A DNA stretch of 64,000 bases from Desulfogranum japonicum DSM 18378 (GTDB lineage Bacteria > Desulfobacterota > Desulfobulbia > Desulfobulbales > Desulfobulbaceae). The notes under the pieces were generated by a model, which did no database searches, had not been told where the DNA came from, and saw nothing but the letters and a program-made list of their open reading frames with translations. The translations under genes were made by a program, and so were the position numbers. Location: the NCBI RefSeq assembly GCF_000429945.1, contig NZ_AUCV01000014.1:62001-126000 (forward strand), given 5' to 3'. Shown here one piece after another: positions 50,121-58,995 of the stretch; position 1 is the stretch's first letter; each line of letters opens with the position of its first letter.

Positions 50121-50278
50121 GTAACTAATCACGGGGTTAATAACACTGATATTTCAATTAGTTCTGAGTTGTAACTGGTCACAGGTGCTTCAGGTTTGTG
50201 CAAGCGCGGTTTTTCGCTATAGGCTATCTATGCGGGAAACCGCGATCGTGCAAAGATGGAGTATCTGTGATCAGTTAC
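50121..50278. repeat. MITE-like element, full copy 2
   Basis: 158 bp with terminal inverted repeats GTAACTAATCAC (left) and GTGATCAGTTAC (right), and a second left-type motif GTAACTGGTCACAGG at 50173. The inner hairpin has arms AAGCGCGGTTTTTCGC and GCGGGAAACCGCGATCG. The order and sequence match the copy at 5409. The right end overlaps the stop codon of the cobalamin-type radical SAM gene (TAA read on the minus strand lies inside GTAACTGATCAC). It separates two radical SAM genes in the middle of the lipid locus. Confidence 0.75.
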
Positions 50279-51762
50279 CCTTCTAGGTCCTGGAAACGGT
50301 TCATACGTTCCCAGCGCGCCACTTCCAGCTGATACCGTCCTTCCCATCCATATTTTTTCATAATTCTTGCAAAGCGCATTTTGAGAAAAGGTTTGAACAA
50401 AAAACGCCAGATGGAAATCCATGCCCAGCCTTGTCGTCTAACCTTGGAGGAAGGATCCCACCAGCCCAGGACAATCTGACGCTGGTACCAGAACTGGTAT
50501 TGCAGCTGGTCTGCATCCAGGTGATGTGTGCGCACATTGGCCCAGAGACCATTATATTTTTTATAGTCAGTCTCATTGGTAATCAGGCCCTGTTCAAGCA
50601 GGTTTTTACGCATACCTGTTTTGGGATACGGAGTCAGCACCTGACAGTAGGCTGCATCTGCATTGATATCCTTGAAAAATGCATAGTTGCCAGCAATGGA
50701 TTCTTCGTTGTCGTCGGGAAAACCAAAAATAAGGCCTCCAATAACCATCATGCCGTATTTGTGACAATTTTCAATGGCTTTTTTCGAATGGGCAATAATA
50801 TCGCCTTTGCCTGCACTGCTGAGATTATTTTTATATCCGTTTTCAATACCCAGAAAAACAGAGGCGAATCCGGCTTCAGCCATTTTTGCGACCATAGGTT
50901 CGTTTTGCGCCATGGTGACGCAGTCTGCCTGTACAACCAGTTTGAGCCCGGTATAGTTCTGGGCAATGATGGCATCGCACAGTTCCATGACCCTGTCAGC
51001 ATCGAGAACAATGTTGTCGTCAGTGATAAAAATGAAACGGGTTTTTCGTTTATAGTAGATGTCGTCAATATCCCTGATCACTCTCTCTATGGGAAATGTC
51101 CTGAAGGTGCGGCCGTACATGTGTTTCATTGAGCAGAAATTGCAGGCGCGGGTACAACCCCGTGAAGTCTCAAGCAGTTCTATCTTGGAGTGCATGACGT
51201 GGTAACCCCAGGTCAGCCGCCGTTCGTCCCGTACCGGAAGTTTAAGTGTTGAAAGGTCCAGGTTCTCTGCTTTAGGGTTGTGTATGAAAACTCCATCCTT
51301 TTTATAGGAGAGAGAAGGGATGGCTGTGATCTCGTCTGTGCCTGTAAGAGCATTTACCAGTCGGCGGCATGCTTCTTCACCTTCACCCCGGATCATGAAA
51401 TCAATCCAACCGGCATCTTTGGTGGCTGCGATCTCCTCTGCCATCAAAGTGGCATGGTAGCCGCCGATGACAATTTTGAGATGCGGGGCCAGGGTTTTCA
51501 GAAATTTGGCTATTTTAATACAGGTATCGTATTGCCAGGCCATGGCTGAGAGGCCGATCAGGTCGATGTCATGCTTTTTGACGACTTTGCTAAGGTACTT
51601 GGTGATGGAACGTCGTTTGCGAACAAGATCAACAAGGTATACGTTGTGCCCTTCATCTATATTGCCGGCAATGCTTGCAATACCGTGATTGGGAAGGTGG
51701 ATGGCTGTTTCATGGATGATAATCGGAGCCACATCAGGCATGGAAATCAATAAAACGTTCAT
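50275..51762 (-). CDS. Cobalamin-binding-type radical SAM enzyme (B12-rSAM) A
   Basis: 495 residues. The N-terminal Rossmann-like B12-binding domain (about 1-145; VYLVDLV, IDLIGLSAMAW, IVIGGYHATL, RGEGEEA) lacks the DxHxxG motif, as in many family members. The radical SAM motif is C203-x3-C207-x2-C210 (ETSRGCTRACNFC). A helical tail (about 410-495) follows. Such enzymes methylate or ring-contract unreactive carbons; BchE and HpnJ-type relatives share the layout. The stop codon lies inside the end of the repeat element, so the last residues may be post-insertion. It overlaps the PlsC-like gene upstream by four bases (ATGA). Action on a lipid intermediate is inferred from context. Confidence 0.9.
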   Translation of the reverse strand: MNVLLISMPDVAPIIIHETAIHLPNHGIASIAGNIDEGHNVYLVDLVRKRRSITKYLSKVVKKHDIDLIGLSAMAWQYDTCIKIAKFLKTLAPHLKIVIGGYHATLMAEEIAATKDAGWIDFMIRGEGEEACRRLVNALTGTDEITAIPSLSYKKDGVFIHNPKAENLDLSTLKLPVRDERRLTWGYHVMHSKIELLETSRGCTRACNFCSMKHMYGRTFRTFPIERVIRDIDDIYYKRKTRFIFITDDNIVLDADRVMELCDAIIAQNYTGLKLVVQADCVTMAQNEPMVAKMAEAGFASVFLGIENGYKNNLSSAGKGDIIAHSKKAIENCHKYGMMVIGGLIFGFPDDNEESIAGNYAFFKDINADAAYCQVLTPYPKTGMRKNLLEQGLITNETDYKKYNGLWANVRTHHLDADQLQYQFWYQRQIVLGWWDPSSKVRRQGWAWISIWRFLFKPFLKMRFARIMKKYGWEGRYQLEVARWERMNRFQDLEG

Positions 51763-52547
51763 GGGGATCCCTGGTTATAGGCTTCAAGTACCTGTTTTTC
51801 AAGTTCAGTCACCGATGGCGGTGCGTTTTGATAATCAGGCTGGATACGGTCAACTACACGCAGGGTAATGGTATTTTTACGCCTGCTGTTGAAGAGGAAT
51901 TTACCTGGCGGGAACAGGACTTCTGTATTTTCAATGTGAACAATGTAAATGGGTGCCTGGCACAATCTGGCAATTTTAAGTGCTCCTGGATGAAAAGTGG
52001 CTGCTTTTTCACCACGATTTCTGGTGCCTTCCGGGAAAACAAAAAGATTACCACCGGAACGTAGGAAAGATGGCATGGTCTCCAGTTGCTGCAGCATGAA
52101 TCGTGCAAAGTGGCCCTCACCACTGGCAGGAATATAACCTGCCCTGGTGATTACCTGGCCAAATATCGGCAGACTGAAAAATCGGGTTTTGACTATGGTT
52201 CTGTGCCTGGGAAACGTACGGATGAGTAACAGTGGATCCAGGTACGAGAGGTGGTTGCAGACAATGACACTGGAGCGGATAGCCTCAATTTCCGGCGGGA
52301 TGTCTAAGCGATGGGAGGGGGCAGTAACCCTGAGGATGGCAAAGAGAACCCGAAAGAACAGGCTGTTCAGTTTTTGGGTGGCTGTTTCAGAGTCCTTTGC
52401 CAGGAATGCCGCATAGGCATAGGGCAGGGAAAAACAGCAAATGAAACCCAGGGTAAACCAGGTCCAGCAGGTCAGGGTTACAAACCAGTCTGCCAGCCGG
52501 GCCGTAAAATGAGCAGGCTGGTGCTTACTCGAGTGCATCTCTGCCAT
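51759..52547 (-). CDS. PlsC-type 1-acylglycerol-3-phosphate O-acyltransferase family protein
   Basis: 262 residues. Two TM-like segments near 22-50 (LTCWTWFTLGFICCFSLPYAYAA) precede the acyltransferase domain: VCNHLSYLDPLLL (NHxxxxD motif, about residues 97-103) and VFPEGTRNRG (motif III). It resembles PlsC and the ApeG/ApeK-type acyltransferases of APE loci. It would transfer the finished acyl chain from ACP to a glycerol phosphate or other hydroxyl at the inner membrane. The start at 52547 overlaps the 3' end of KS 3 by 23 bp; a second ATG three codons later is equally possible. Confidence 0.87.
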   Translation of the reverse strand: MAEMHSSKHQPAHFTARLADWFVTLTCWTWFTLGFICCFSLPYAYAAFLAKDSETATQKLNSLFFRVLFAILRVTAPSHRLDIPPEIEAIRSSVIVCNHLSYLDPLLLIRTFPRHRTIVKTRFFSLPIFGQVITRAGYIPASGEGHFARFMLQQLETMPSFLRSGGNLFVFPEGTRNRGEKAATFHPGALKIARLCQAPIYIVHIENTEVLFPPGKFLFNSRRKNTITLRVVDRIQPDYQNAPPSVTELEKQVLEAYNQGSP

Positions 52548-53772
52548 TTTTCACCAGCAGGCAGGTATTGACACCGCCAAAGGCAAAATTTTGTACAGCC
52601 GCAATACTGCTCCTGGCATCAATAAGCTCACGGGTGTGACGAAGCATGTTGCAACGGGGGTCTACTTCCTCAAGATTCAAAGTCGGGGCGATGAAGTTCT
52701 GGTCCATCATATACAGGCAGAGAATCAACTCGATGACGCCGCAAGTACCCATGGTGTGTCCCATGTAACTTTTCAGGCCCGTGATCCATGGCTTGTCTCC
52801 ATAGACCTGTTCGATTGCCTGCGCTTCTATGACATCCCCCATCTTGGTGGCCGTGGCATGGGCACTGATAAAATCAACCTGGTCGGGGGTCAGGGAAGCG
52901 TCATGAAGGGCGATACGCAAGGTTGCGGTTATGCCGTCCAGGTTAGGCAGGATAAGATCTCCGCCATTGTTGTTACAGGCAAAACCCTTTATTTCACCAA
53001 GGATGGTAGCCCCACGTTTTTTAGCAGATTCATATTCTTCCAGCAGTACGGCCCCACCGCCTTCTCCCACGACCAGACCGTCACGATTGGCGTCAAAAGG
53101 CCTCGGCGTACAATGGGGAGTCTCGTTGTATTTGACTGAGCAGGCAAGCAGATTGTCAAATACTGCCACGGTGGTGGTGTCATACTCGTCTGCGCCACCG
53201 CAGATCATGGCGTCCTGCATGCCGAATTTGATCATTTCATAGGCAAAACCTATGGCCTGACTGCTTGTGGTACAGGCTGTGGATGAGGCAATGACCCTGC
53301 CGGTGATACCAAACATGCGGGTGATGTTCACCGCTGTGGTGTGTACCATGGAACGGAGATAGTCCACAGCACCGATGGAAGAAAATTTTGAATCCAGGTC
53401 ATTGAAAAAAGTTTTATAAATATCACGCTGGACAGTGGGGCTGCCATGGGTGGAACCAAAGGCCACTCCCAATCTGCCGGAGGTGATAAAGTCCTGGCTG
53501 AGTCCGGACTGCTCAAGGACATCTTTGGCAACCTGGCAGGCATAGTAGGCGACCGGTCCCATTGTTTTTCGGAAATGTCGCTTAAAATCCATGGCAAGGG
53601 GATAGTCAACAGATCCAAATACCTTGGAATGAATATGCTTGGTCAGCAGGCCGTCGTCACGCAGGGGAGATACACCGGATTTCCCGTGGAGCAGGCTTTC
53701 AAGTATGGCGTCTTTGCCATAACCTATGGGGGTAATTGCCGAACAGGCAGTGATAACAACGCGTCGATTCAT
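52525..53772 (-). CDS. Beta-ketoacyl-ACP synthase, KS 3 (ApeR-like)
   Basis: 415 residues from ATG 53772; an open extension of 16 residues overlaps the ACP gene and is less likely. Catalytic Cys167 (SSTACTTSSQ), His305 (SAHATATKMGD) and His339 (LKSYMGHTMGTCG, with Lys334). The LKSYMGHTMG variant and the VVITACSAITPIGYG start recall the ApeR/FabF-like ketosynthase of aryl-polyene loci, which works with a dedicated ACP. It follows ACP 3 by 25 bp and overlaps the PlsC-like gene. It is clearly different from KS 1 and KS 2, so the locus has at least three ketosynthase types plus the partial one at the right edge. Confidence 0.92.
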   Translation of the reverse strand: MNRRVVITACSAITPIGYGKDAILESLLHGKSGVSPLRDDGLLTKHIHSKVFGSVDYPLAMDFKRHFRKTMGPVAYYACQVAKDVLEQSGLSQDFITSGRLGVAFGSTHGSPTVQRDIYKTFFNDLDSKFSSIGAVDYLRSMVHTTAVNITRMFGITGRVIASSTACTTSSQAIGFAYEMIKFGMQDAMICGGADEYDTTTVAVFDNLLACSVKYNETPHCTPRPFDANRDGLVVGEGGGAVLLEEYESAKKRGATILGEIKGFACNNNGGDLILPNLDGITATLRIALHDASLTPDQVDFISAHATATKMGDVIEAQAIEQVYGDKPWITGLKSYMGHTMGTCGVIELILCLYMMDQNFIAPTLNLEEVDPRCNMLRHTRELIDARSSIAAVQNFAFGGVNTCLLVKNGRDALE

Positions 53773-53797
53773 GGAGAGAGTGCTTGGAATATATGGG

Positions 53798-54058
53798 TTA
53801 GGAATTATTGCGCATGACATCCAGTTGCTCGATATAATCGAGGATGTCGTTGATTGTTCGGATGCCCATGGCCTTTTCTTTTTCTTCCCTGCTCAGGGAG
53901 GTGCCAAGCATGATCTCTATTTTTCCCAGGAGTTCGATTGCATCAATGCTGTCAAAGTTGTGATCATCGCGGAGGTTGTCGTCCAGTCCCGGATTCTCAA
54001 ATTCAAAATCGTCAATAAGTATGGATAAAATGTTATCTTGCAGTTCTTCTCTAGTCAT
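53798..54058 (-). CDS. Acyl carrier protein (ACP 3, atypical DSI motif)
   Basis: 86 residues from ATG 54058 (a GTG at 54067 would add three). The modification site reads NFDSIDAIELL with Ser37: the usual Gly two residues before the Asp-Ser is replaced by Asn-Phe. FDSI-type sites occur in ApeF-like and some myxobacterial ACPs, so it should still be modified. The sequence is strongly acidic. It pairs with KS 3. The 253 bp upstream of it, to the LpxL-like gene stop, are free of genes and may hold a promoter; I see no clear sigma-70 boxes. Confidence 0.84.
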   Translation of the reverse strand: MTREELQDNILSILIDDFEFENPGLDDNLRDDHNFDSIDAIELLGKIEIMLGTSLSREEKEKAMGIRTINDILDYIEQLDVMRNNS

Positions 54059-54311
54059 AAAAAACACTTCATTACGTTGTGCCCACCCTGTAAAGGCCTT
54101 ATTGCCGGATGTCCACTTCGTGGTACTGAAAAATTATTACGGAACATCAATCATGTGCTGGTGGCAATGAAAGTCGTATGCTGTACATGGTAACGGACTT
54201 TGTATTTCCGGGCCGACACTACTTCAGAAAATTTAAGGTTAATCGCGGATAGTACACAGTTTGTGATGAATTACAAAGAAATAATTCCCCGGAAATGACA
54301 GGAGGTCCAAG

Positions 54312-55181
54312 TCAGTGAATAAAACGGGTAAAGTGATACCATGCAAAGGGGTGGCTGCGCAGCGCCTCTTCAAGCAGTGAAGCATATTGCTGTGCAGCCT
54401 GCCTGATATTCTCCTGCCGCTTTTGTCTGTCTGCAGAGCTGACGCAAATGGGCTCTGACAGAGTCAGGTGATAGCTGTTGGTTCCAACCCGGAAGGCAAA
54501 AAATACAAAGAGAGGGGCTCCGGAAACCAAGGCAAAAATAAAAGGTGCCTCTGAGACATAGGCTATATGATCAAGGAAGGTCACCTCTACCTGGCGTTGG
54601 TCATCCCTCCAGATAATATCTCCGGTCATGGATACCAATCCGCCGTTTTGCAGGAAACGAATACCTTCCACGGCAGAAAACGGATTATTGGCGTCTTTGC
54701 CAGTGCCGATAATGGTTACTCCGGATTCTCGAAGCTGTTCCTTTTGCAGTCGCTCAACTCCTTCTTTCTGTTTTTCTCCCATGTAGAGCAGAAGCTGCAG
54801 ATCCTGACACTGTTCCTTGAGCAGGTTTGCGGCAATTTCCCAGTTGCCAAGATGAGACATGAGCAAAATGCCTCCCTGTTTCCCGATGCATGCTTCCAGT
54901 CTTTCCCAACCATGGGCCGTGAAACGCGGCGGTCCGGTCCGGGCAGTCAGGAATCTGTCCAGATGGATGGTTGTGAATCTCTGGTATTGTCGGAAGCTGC
55001 ACCACCTGTAATATATGGAGGATTTTCCAGGGAAAAGAATGCTGTAAAAACGATTGCTCTCCTGCACGTTGGCAGAGAATATAAAATATCCACAGGCTAT
55101 AATCCTGGAGACAAGCGCAAAGAGCCAGGCACCAAGCAGACCGGAAAACCGGGTAAGAATATTGTACCAGAAACCGCCCAT
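54312..55181 (-). CDS. LpxL/HtrB-like lysophospholipid/lipid A acyltransferase
   Basis: 289 residues from ATG 55181, overlapping the GT2 stop by one base (TGATG). An N-terminal TM (LLGAWLFALVSRIIACGYFIFS) is followed by LLMSHLGNWEIAANLL, the H-x4-[DE] acyltransferase motif of the Lip_A_acyltrans family, and GTGKDANNPFSAVEGIRFLQNGGLVSMTGD. In APE loci a GT2 and an LpxL-like acyltransferase are frequently neighbours or fused (ApeJ-like), and here they are tightly coupled. It would add an acyl chain, probably the locus product, to a glycosylated acceptor at the inner membrane. Confidence 0.87.
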   Translation of the reverse strand: MGGFWYNILTRFSGLLGAWLFALVSRIIACGYFIFSANVQESNRFYSILFPGKSSIYYRWCSFRQYQRFTTIHLDRFLTARTGPPRFTAHGWERLEACIGKQGGILLMSHLGNWEIAANLLKEQCQDLQLLLYMGEKQKEGVERLQKEQLRESGVTIIGTGKDANNPFSAVEGIRFLQNGGLVSMTGDIIWRDDQRQVEVTFLDHIAYVSEAPFIFALVSGAPLFVFFAFRVGTNSYHLTLSEPICVSSADRQKRQENIRQAAQQYASLLEEALRSHPFAWYHFTRFIH

Positions 55182-55882
55182 CAGTGCCCTTGTCCAAAAA
55201 TACGAGCACAAATGAGCCTGGAAAAAGTTGCCGAGTTGCGCATGAAATCAACCCAGGGGCGAAAATGGCTGATACGTACACCCGGTGGCTGATACACCAC
55301 ATGCACATCAGCTTCTCTGGTGGGAATACCGTTTCTTTTCGCTTTCACCAGCACTTCCACTTCATATTGATATCTCCTGGCCTTGACATGGAGCTGGAGA
55401 ATTTCTGGGAGTGGGTAGATTCTGAACCCGGACTGGGAATCGCTTACCCTTGGGCCTCCGGAGACCCATACCCAAAAATTGGAAAAACCGCGCCCGAAGC
55501 GACTGGTCCAGGGAACATTACCATCCTGATTCATACCCAGACGACGTCCAAGTACAATGCAACGTTCATTGTCATGTACGCTGTTCAACAGGTTGAGAGC
55601 ATCTGAGGGGAGATGCTGGCCGTCGCCGTCCAGGGTAATGGCCCAGGAAAAGCCCTTTTCGGCAGCCGCCCGAAACCCGGTGAGCAGGGCAGCGCCTTTG
55701 CCATGATTATTCGCGTGATGCAGCACCTGGATGGTGTCGAAAGCGTGCAAACGTTTCCTGGTTGAATCCGTTGAACCGTCATCAACCACGATAATCGGTA
55801 ATCCGGTTGCAAGAGACTGCTCAACAACTGAGCTGACTCGGCTTTCGTGGTTATAGACGGGGATGATGATGACTGCCTGCAT
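55181..55882 (-). CDS. Glycosyltransferase family 2 (DPM-synthase-like)
   Basis: 233 residues, GT-A fold. VIIIPVYNHESRV starts the domain, IIVVDDGSTDST gives the first Asp pair, ITLDGDGQHLP is the DxD region and NNHGKGAALLTGF is a typical GT2 loop. No TM is seen, so it is cytoplasmic or peripheral. It resembles the GT2 half of ApeJ-type proteins. It likely adds a sugar to the lipid acceptor that the LpxL-like protein then acylates. The gap to the DAK2-DegV gene upstream is 45 bp. Confidence 0.9.
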   Translation of the reverse strand: MQAVIIIPVYNHESRVSSVVEQSLATGLPIIVVDDGSTDSTRKRLHAFDTIQVLHHANNHGKGAALLTGFRAAAEKGFSWAITLDGDGQHLPSDALNLLNSVHDNERCIVLGRRLGMNQDGNVPWTSRFGRGFSNFWVWVSGGPRVSDSQSGFRIYPLPEILQLHVKARRYQYEVEVLVKAKRNGIPTREADVHVVYQPPGVRISHFRPWVDFMRNSATFSRLICARIFGQGH

Positions 55883-55927
55883 AGTTGTTCGTAGAGATAA
55901 AATAGTGAAAATAGGGAAGGTTTGAGG

Positions 55928-57640
55928 TCAGTTATCTGCAAAAAAATTTGGTGCGACTGCCAACGCCCACGTACCCGGCCCCATGTGCACTCCGGATGTC
56001 AGGGATAGGGGCACTTCCATGATGCGGGCATAGGGATAGAGGTTCTGTATTTTGTCTTTTACCGTTCCCTGCACCCAGGATTTATTGTCTGTATATTGCA
56101 GCAGAATAATGGGGCTATCCTTGCTCGTGAAGTGCAAGGATAACTGTTTTGTGGCAAAGGATATCTGGTCGTCACTGTTTCTGGCAACCCCCAGCTTGCG
56201 CACACCTTCGGCAGTTGGGGTAATGATGGGCTTCATGTGCAGCAGGTCTGCAAAAAATCCTTTTGCTTTTGAGACCCTGCCACCGGCAACCAGGTACTTG
56301 AGTTCATCGATGAAAACATACTCCAGGCATTCCCTTGACAGGCTTTGAGCGTAGGATATCACTTTATCTGCAACTACCCCCTGGTTTGCCAGCTGAGCTG
56401 TCAGCAACGCAATGAGACCCAGACGGCCGGAAGCCGCCCCTGTGTCCAGGACAGTGAACTCCTCGTTCTGGTTGGCTTTTCTCCAGGTCATGGCTGTGGA
56501 ATAGTTGCCGGTAAAGGCAGAACCCACGGACAGGTAGAGCGATGGCCCGAACTGTCGGCAGATACTCTGGTAATGCTGGTAGCGCTCATAGTTCGATGCC
56601 TGGGCAGTGGTTACCTTACCTCCATTCTTCATAAGGGAATACAGCTGGTCAGGGCAACATAAACTTTCCGGGGTGGAGGTGTTGCTGGTGACAATGTAGC
56701 TGTCCAGCAGGCTGATGCCGTATTGTCTTGCGATTTCCCTGGCAATGGATCCTGCAGCATCGGTGACGATGTGGATTGCGGCTCTCTGTTCACTGCTCTG
56801 GGAAGAAATGCCATTCTGGGTGATCTGTTCATCTGACCATTGTTCAATGGTCCCGATAGATTGCAGGCCTGAGCGGAGCTGTTCAGGCGTGGAACTGTGG
56901 ATGTGTACTTTGAATCCCTGCTCCAGCGGCATCATCACCACGCTCTCACCAAGTGATACGACCTGGGTTTTCAGTTCCGTTTCACTCAGTTCGGTCCGGA
57001 TAACGGCACCTACACAGTGCTCTTCACAGGATGCCACCGTATAAGCGGGGTTGATGGACAACTGATCAGCAAACAGCTCAATGACGCTTGGTGAGTCCTG
57101 GCTATATGCTGTGCAGTGCCTGAAGAAGCCGTCAAAAAAAACATACATGCCCAATGCGCCGGAATCAACCACGCCCGCCTGGGCAAGATCTGCCAGGTTG
57201 CGCGTGGTGTCGCGCACTACCTGTTGCAGTATCTTCATAACTCGTGGATAGAAATCTTGGGCAACAGTGTGCTCCAGCAGCGTTTCCACCAAGGCATCAA
57301 AAAACGAAAGCATTGTTCCGGCGCGGGGGTCGGCAACTGCTTTGTACGCCTTGTCCCTGCCTTGCCTAGCCCATTTTGCCAGCTCCTCGCCATGAGCTGC
57401 ATGGCAGAATTCACGAAAAAAGGCCACAGCAATGTTGCCGGAGTTGCCGGTGGCAGCCCGGGCGAGCCGGTCGCGCAATTGCAGTGGTTGTTTGTCGCTA
57501 TGAAGCAATGGGCTGAGACTAATGCGCAGGTTGGTTCCGGTATCGCTGTCTGCCACAGGAAAGACGTTGATCCGATCAAGCAGATCAGACCAGGCGGCAA
57601 GGCATTCGTAGCCAGCGGTGAGTGAGGTGTGCAGGCTCAT
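55928..57640 (-). CDS. DAK2-DegV fusion: predicted fused fatty acid kinase (FakA-like + FakB-like)
   Basis: 570 residues from ATG 57640, overlapping the ligase stop by four bases (ATGA); the longer open frame upstream is shadow. N-terminal DAK2/DhaL-type domain (about 5-190): NVFPVADSDTGTNL, the Asp-x-Asp Mg-ATP site, and RAATGNSGNIAVAFF. Middle domain (about 195-285) as in FakA/YloV. C-terminal DegV domain (about 290-568): IHIVTDAAGSIAREIARQYGISLLDSYI, KVTTAQASNYERY, LSVGSAFTGNYSTA and the lipid-binding GGRVSKAKGFFADLL. In Firmicutes, FakA phosphorylates fatty acids held by separate FakB (DegV). Having both in one chain implies a dedicated kinase for the locus acyl chain, giving acyl-phosphate for transfer to an ACP or for recycling. 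Confidence 0.88.
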   Translation of the reverse strand: MSLHTSLTAGYECLAAWSDLLDRINVFPVADSDTGTNLRISLSPLLHSDKQPLQLRDRLARAATGNSGNIAVAFFREFCHAAHGEELAKWARQGRDKAYKAVADPRAGTMLSFFDALVETLLEHTVAQDFYPRVMKILQQVVRDTTRNLADLAQAGVVDSGALGMYVFFDGFFRHCTAYSQDSPSVIELFADQLSINPAYTVASCEEHCVGAVIRTELSETELKTQVVSLGESVVMMPLEQGFKVHIHSSTPEQLRSGLQSIGTIEQWSDEQITQNGISSQSSEQRAAIHIVTDAAGSIAREIARQYGISLLDSYIVTSNTSTPESLCCPDQLYSLMKNGGKVTTAQASNYERYQHYQSICRQFGPSLYLSVGSAFTGNYSTAMTWRKANQNEEFTVLDTGAASGRLGLIALLTAQLANQGVVADKVISYAQSLSRECLEYVFIDELKYLVAGGRVSKAKGFFADLLHMKPIITPTAEGVRKLGVARNSDDQISFATKQLSLHFTSKDSPIILLQYTDNKSWVQGTVKDKIQNLYPYARIMEVPLSLTSGVHMGPGTWALAVAPNFFADN

Positions 57641-58995
57641 GTATTCAGCAACTGGTTGATAGCTTCCCGGTCGTATTTGCCGTTGGATTTTACAGGAATA
57701 TGGTCCACACACCTGATGCAGCGGGGCAGGGCGTAGGGTTCCAGTGCTTCTGCCAGCATCTGTTTCAGGGTGCTGACCTCCACCTCGCCTTCCACCAGGG
57801 CACCTATCCAGGACTCTCTGCCTCCGGGATCTGCAAACGACGTTACGACACAATCGATGACATCCGGTCGTGCCTTGATCAGAGAACTGATGGTGTCGAG
57901 ATCAACGCGCTTGCCACCAACTTTGATAACCGTATCAGCCCGTCCCTGTAGCCTGAATGCGTCTGGTCCATCTGCAGCGACACGGTCCTGGGCAGTGAAA
58001 AAGCCGTGTTCATCCACAGGCAGGGTGGAGGAAATATAGGGTGAGTGTACTGCCAGACATTCGTTCTTAACTTTCCATTCAATGGAGGCAAAAGGAGTGA
58101 AGGCTTCTTCGCCCTTTGATCTGTTTCGGGTCGCAATGCCGCCTGTTTCCGTTGAGCCGTACACCTCGATGATGCCTGTTGTATTCCCTTTGCAGAATAT
58201 GGTGTTATCCTGTTCCGGAAGCATGCCTGCGGATGAAAATGCCAGACGCAAACCAAGGGCTTTGCTGCCCAGGGCCCGATAGTGGGCTGGCACGCTGGCC
58301 ATGATGGTCGCATTGCAGGCTGTAGCGGTGCTGACGATTTCACCGGGAAACGAGGGCGTCTCGTCAATGACCGCTGCAGAAGAGACCAGGGGCATGATAA
58401 CGGAAAACAGCAGGCCGTATATATGATAGGGCGGGATGGTTGCCAGAATGACATCTTGTTCTGTTACCGAAAACCTGTGCCTGTGAAAGACACCTTCGCC
58501 AACAAGGTTGTATGGCGTTTTAGGCCAGAGCTGGGGCGCCCCGGTTGATCCACCTGTATACAGATGGAGAAATGTCGTATCTGGTCGTCTCAATCCGTTC
58601 AGCTGGACTGGCGAGGCCGCAGCCAGTTCTTCCATTGAAATTACCCGACTGCCCCGGGGGATATCGCGTGGCACATCTGTGATAATCGTGTCCAGCAGGC
58701 CCTGCTTGTGCATCTCATGCAAAGCCCGTCCTGAAAGGGCAAATGGCAGCAACAGATCCGGTCCTCCGCCCAGGGAGGCAAGTATCGCTGCAGCGATTAC
58801 TGCCTTGTTTTCAACCGCAAGGCAAATGGAATCAGGTTTCTTGCCCCCTTGCAGAAGCGAAAGTATCCGACCCGCCATTGCATATACCTCGGCTCTTGTG
58901 GTTCCATGGTATATGAATTCCCTGTCAGGTTGCTCCGGCTTCTGGATCAGTTTTGCCAGAACGTGTTCGGTCTCACGTTGAAAATCTGTTGTCAT
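57637..58995 (-). CDS. AMP-forming acyl/aryl-ACP (CoA) ligase (ApeH-like)
   Basis: 452 residues from ATG 58995. Adenylation motifs: LYTGGSTGAPQLWPKT (P-loop variant), IPPYHIYGLLF (A4 region), IEVYGSTETGG (A5), ADTVIKVGGKRVD (A8) and SNGKYDRE (A10 catalytic Lys). At about 450 residues it is shorter than usual acyl-CoA ligases, as ApeH-type ligases are. It activates the starter acid or the finished acyl chain with ATP and loads it on an ACP. No chorismate lyase, tyrosine ammonia lyase or aryl hydroxylase is seen in the window, so an aromatic starter is not supported here. The gene overlaps the B12-type radical SAM gene by 23 bp. Confidence 0.88.
   Translation of the reverse strand: MTTDFQRETEHVLAKLIQKPEQPDREFIYHGTTRAEVYAMAGRILSLLQGGKKPDSICLAVENKAVIAAAILASLGGGPDLLLPFALSGRALHEMHKQGLLDTIITDVPRDIPRGSRVISMEELAAASPVQLNGLRRPDTTFLHLYTGGSTGAPQLWPKTPYNLVGEGVFHRHRFSVTEQDVILATIPPYHIYGLLFSVIMPLVSSAAVIDETPSFPGEIVSTATACNATIMASVPAHYRALGSKALGLRLAFSSAGMLPEQDNTIFCKGNTTGIIEVYGSTETGGIATRNRSKGEEAFTPFASIEWKVKNECLAVHSPYISSTLPVDEHGFFTAQDRVAADGPDAFRLQGRADTVIKVGGKRVDLDTISSLIKARPDVIDCVVTSFADPGGRESWIGALVEGEVEVSTLKQMLAEALEPYALPRCIRCVDHIPVKSNGKYDREAINQLLNT

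Noticed and set aside
50121-50278. Repeat element as an integron attC site or CRISPR repeat
   Set aside because: There is no integrase or cas gene, no regular spacing, and the ends are transposon-like inverted repeats rather than attC core sites.
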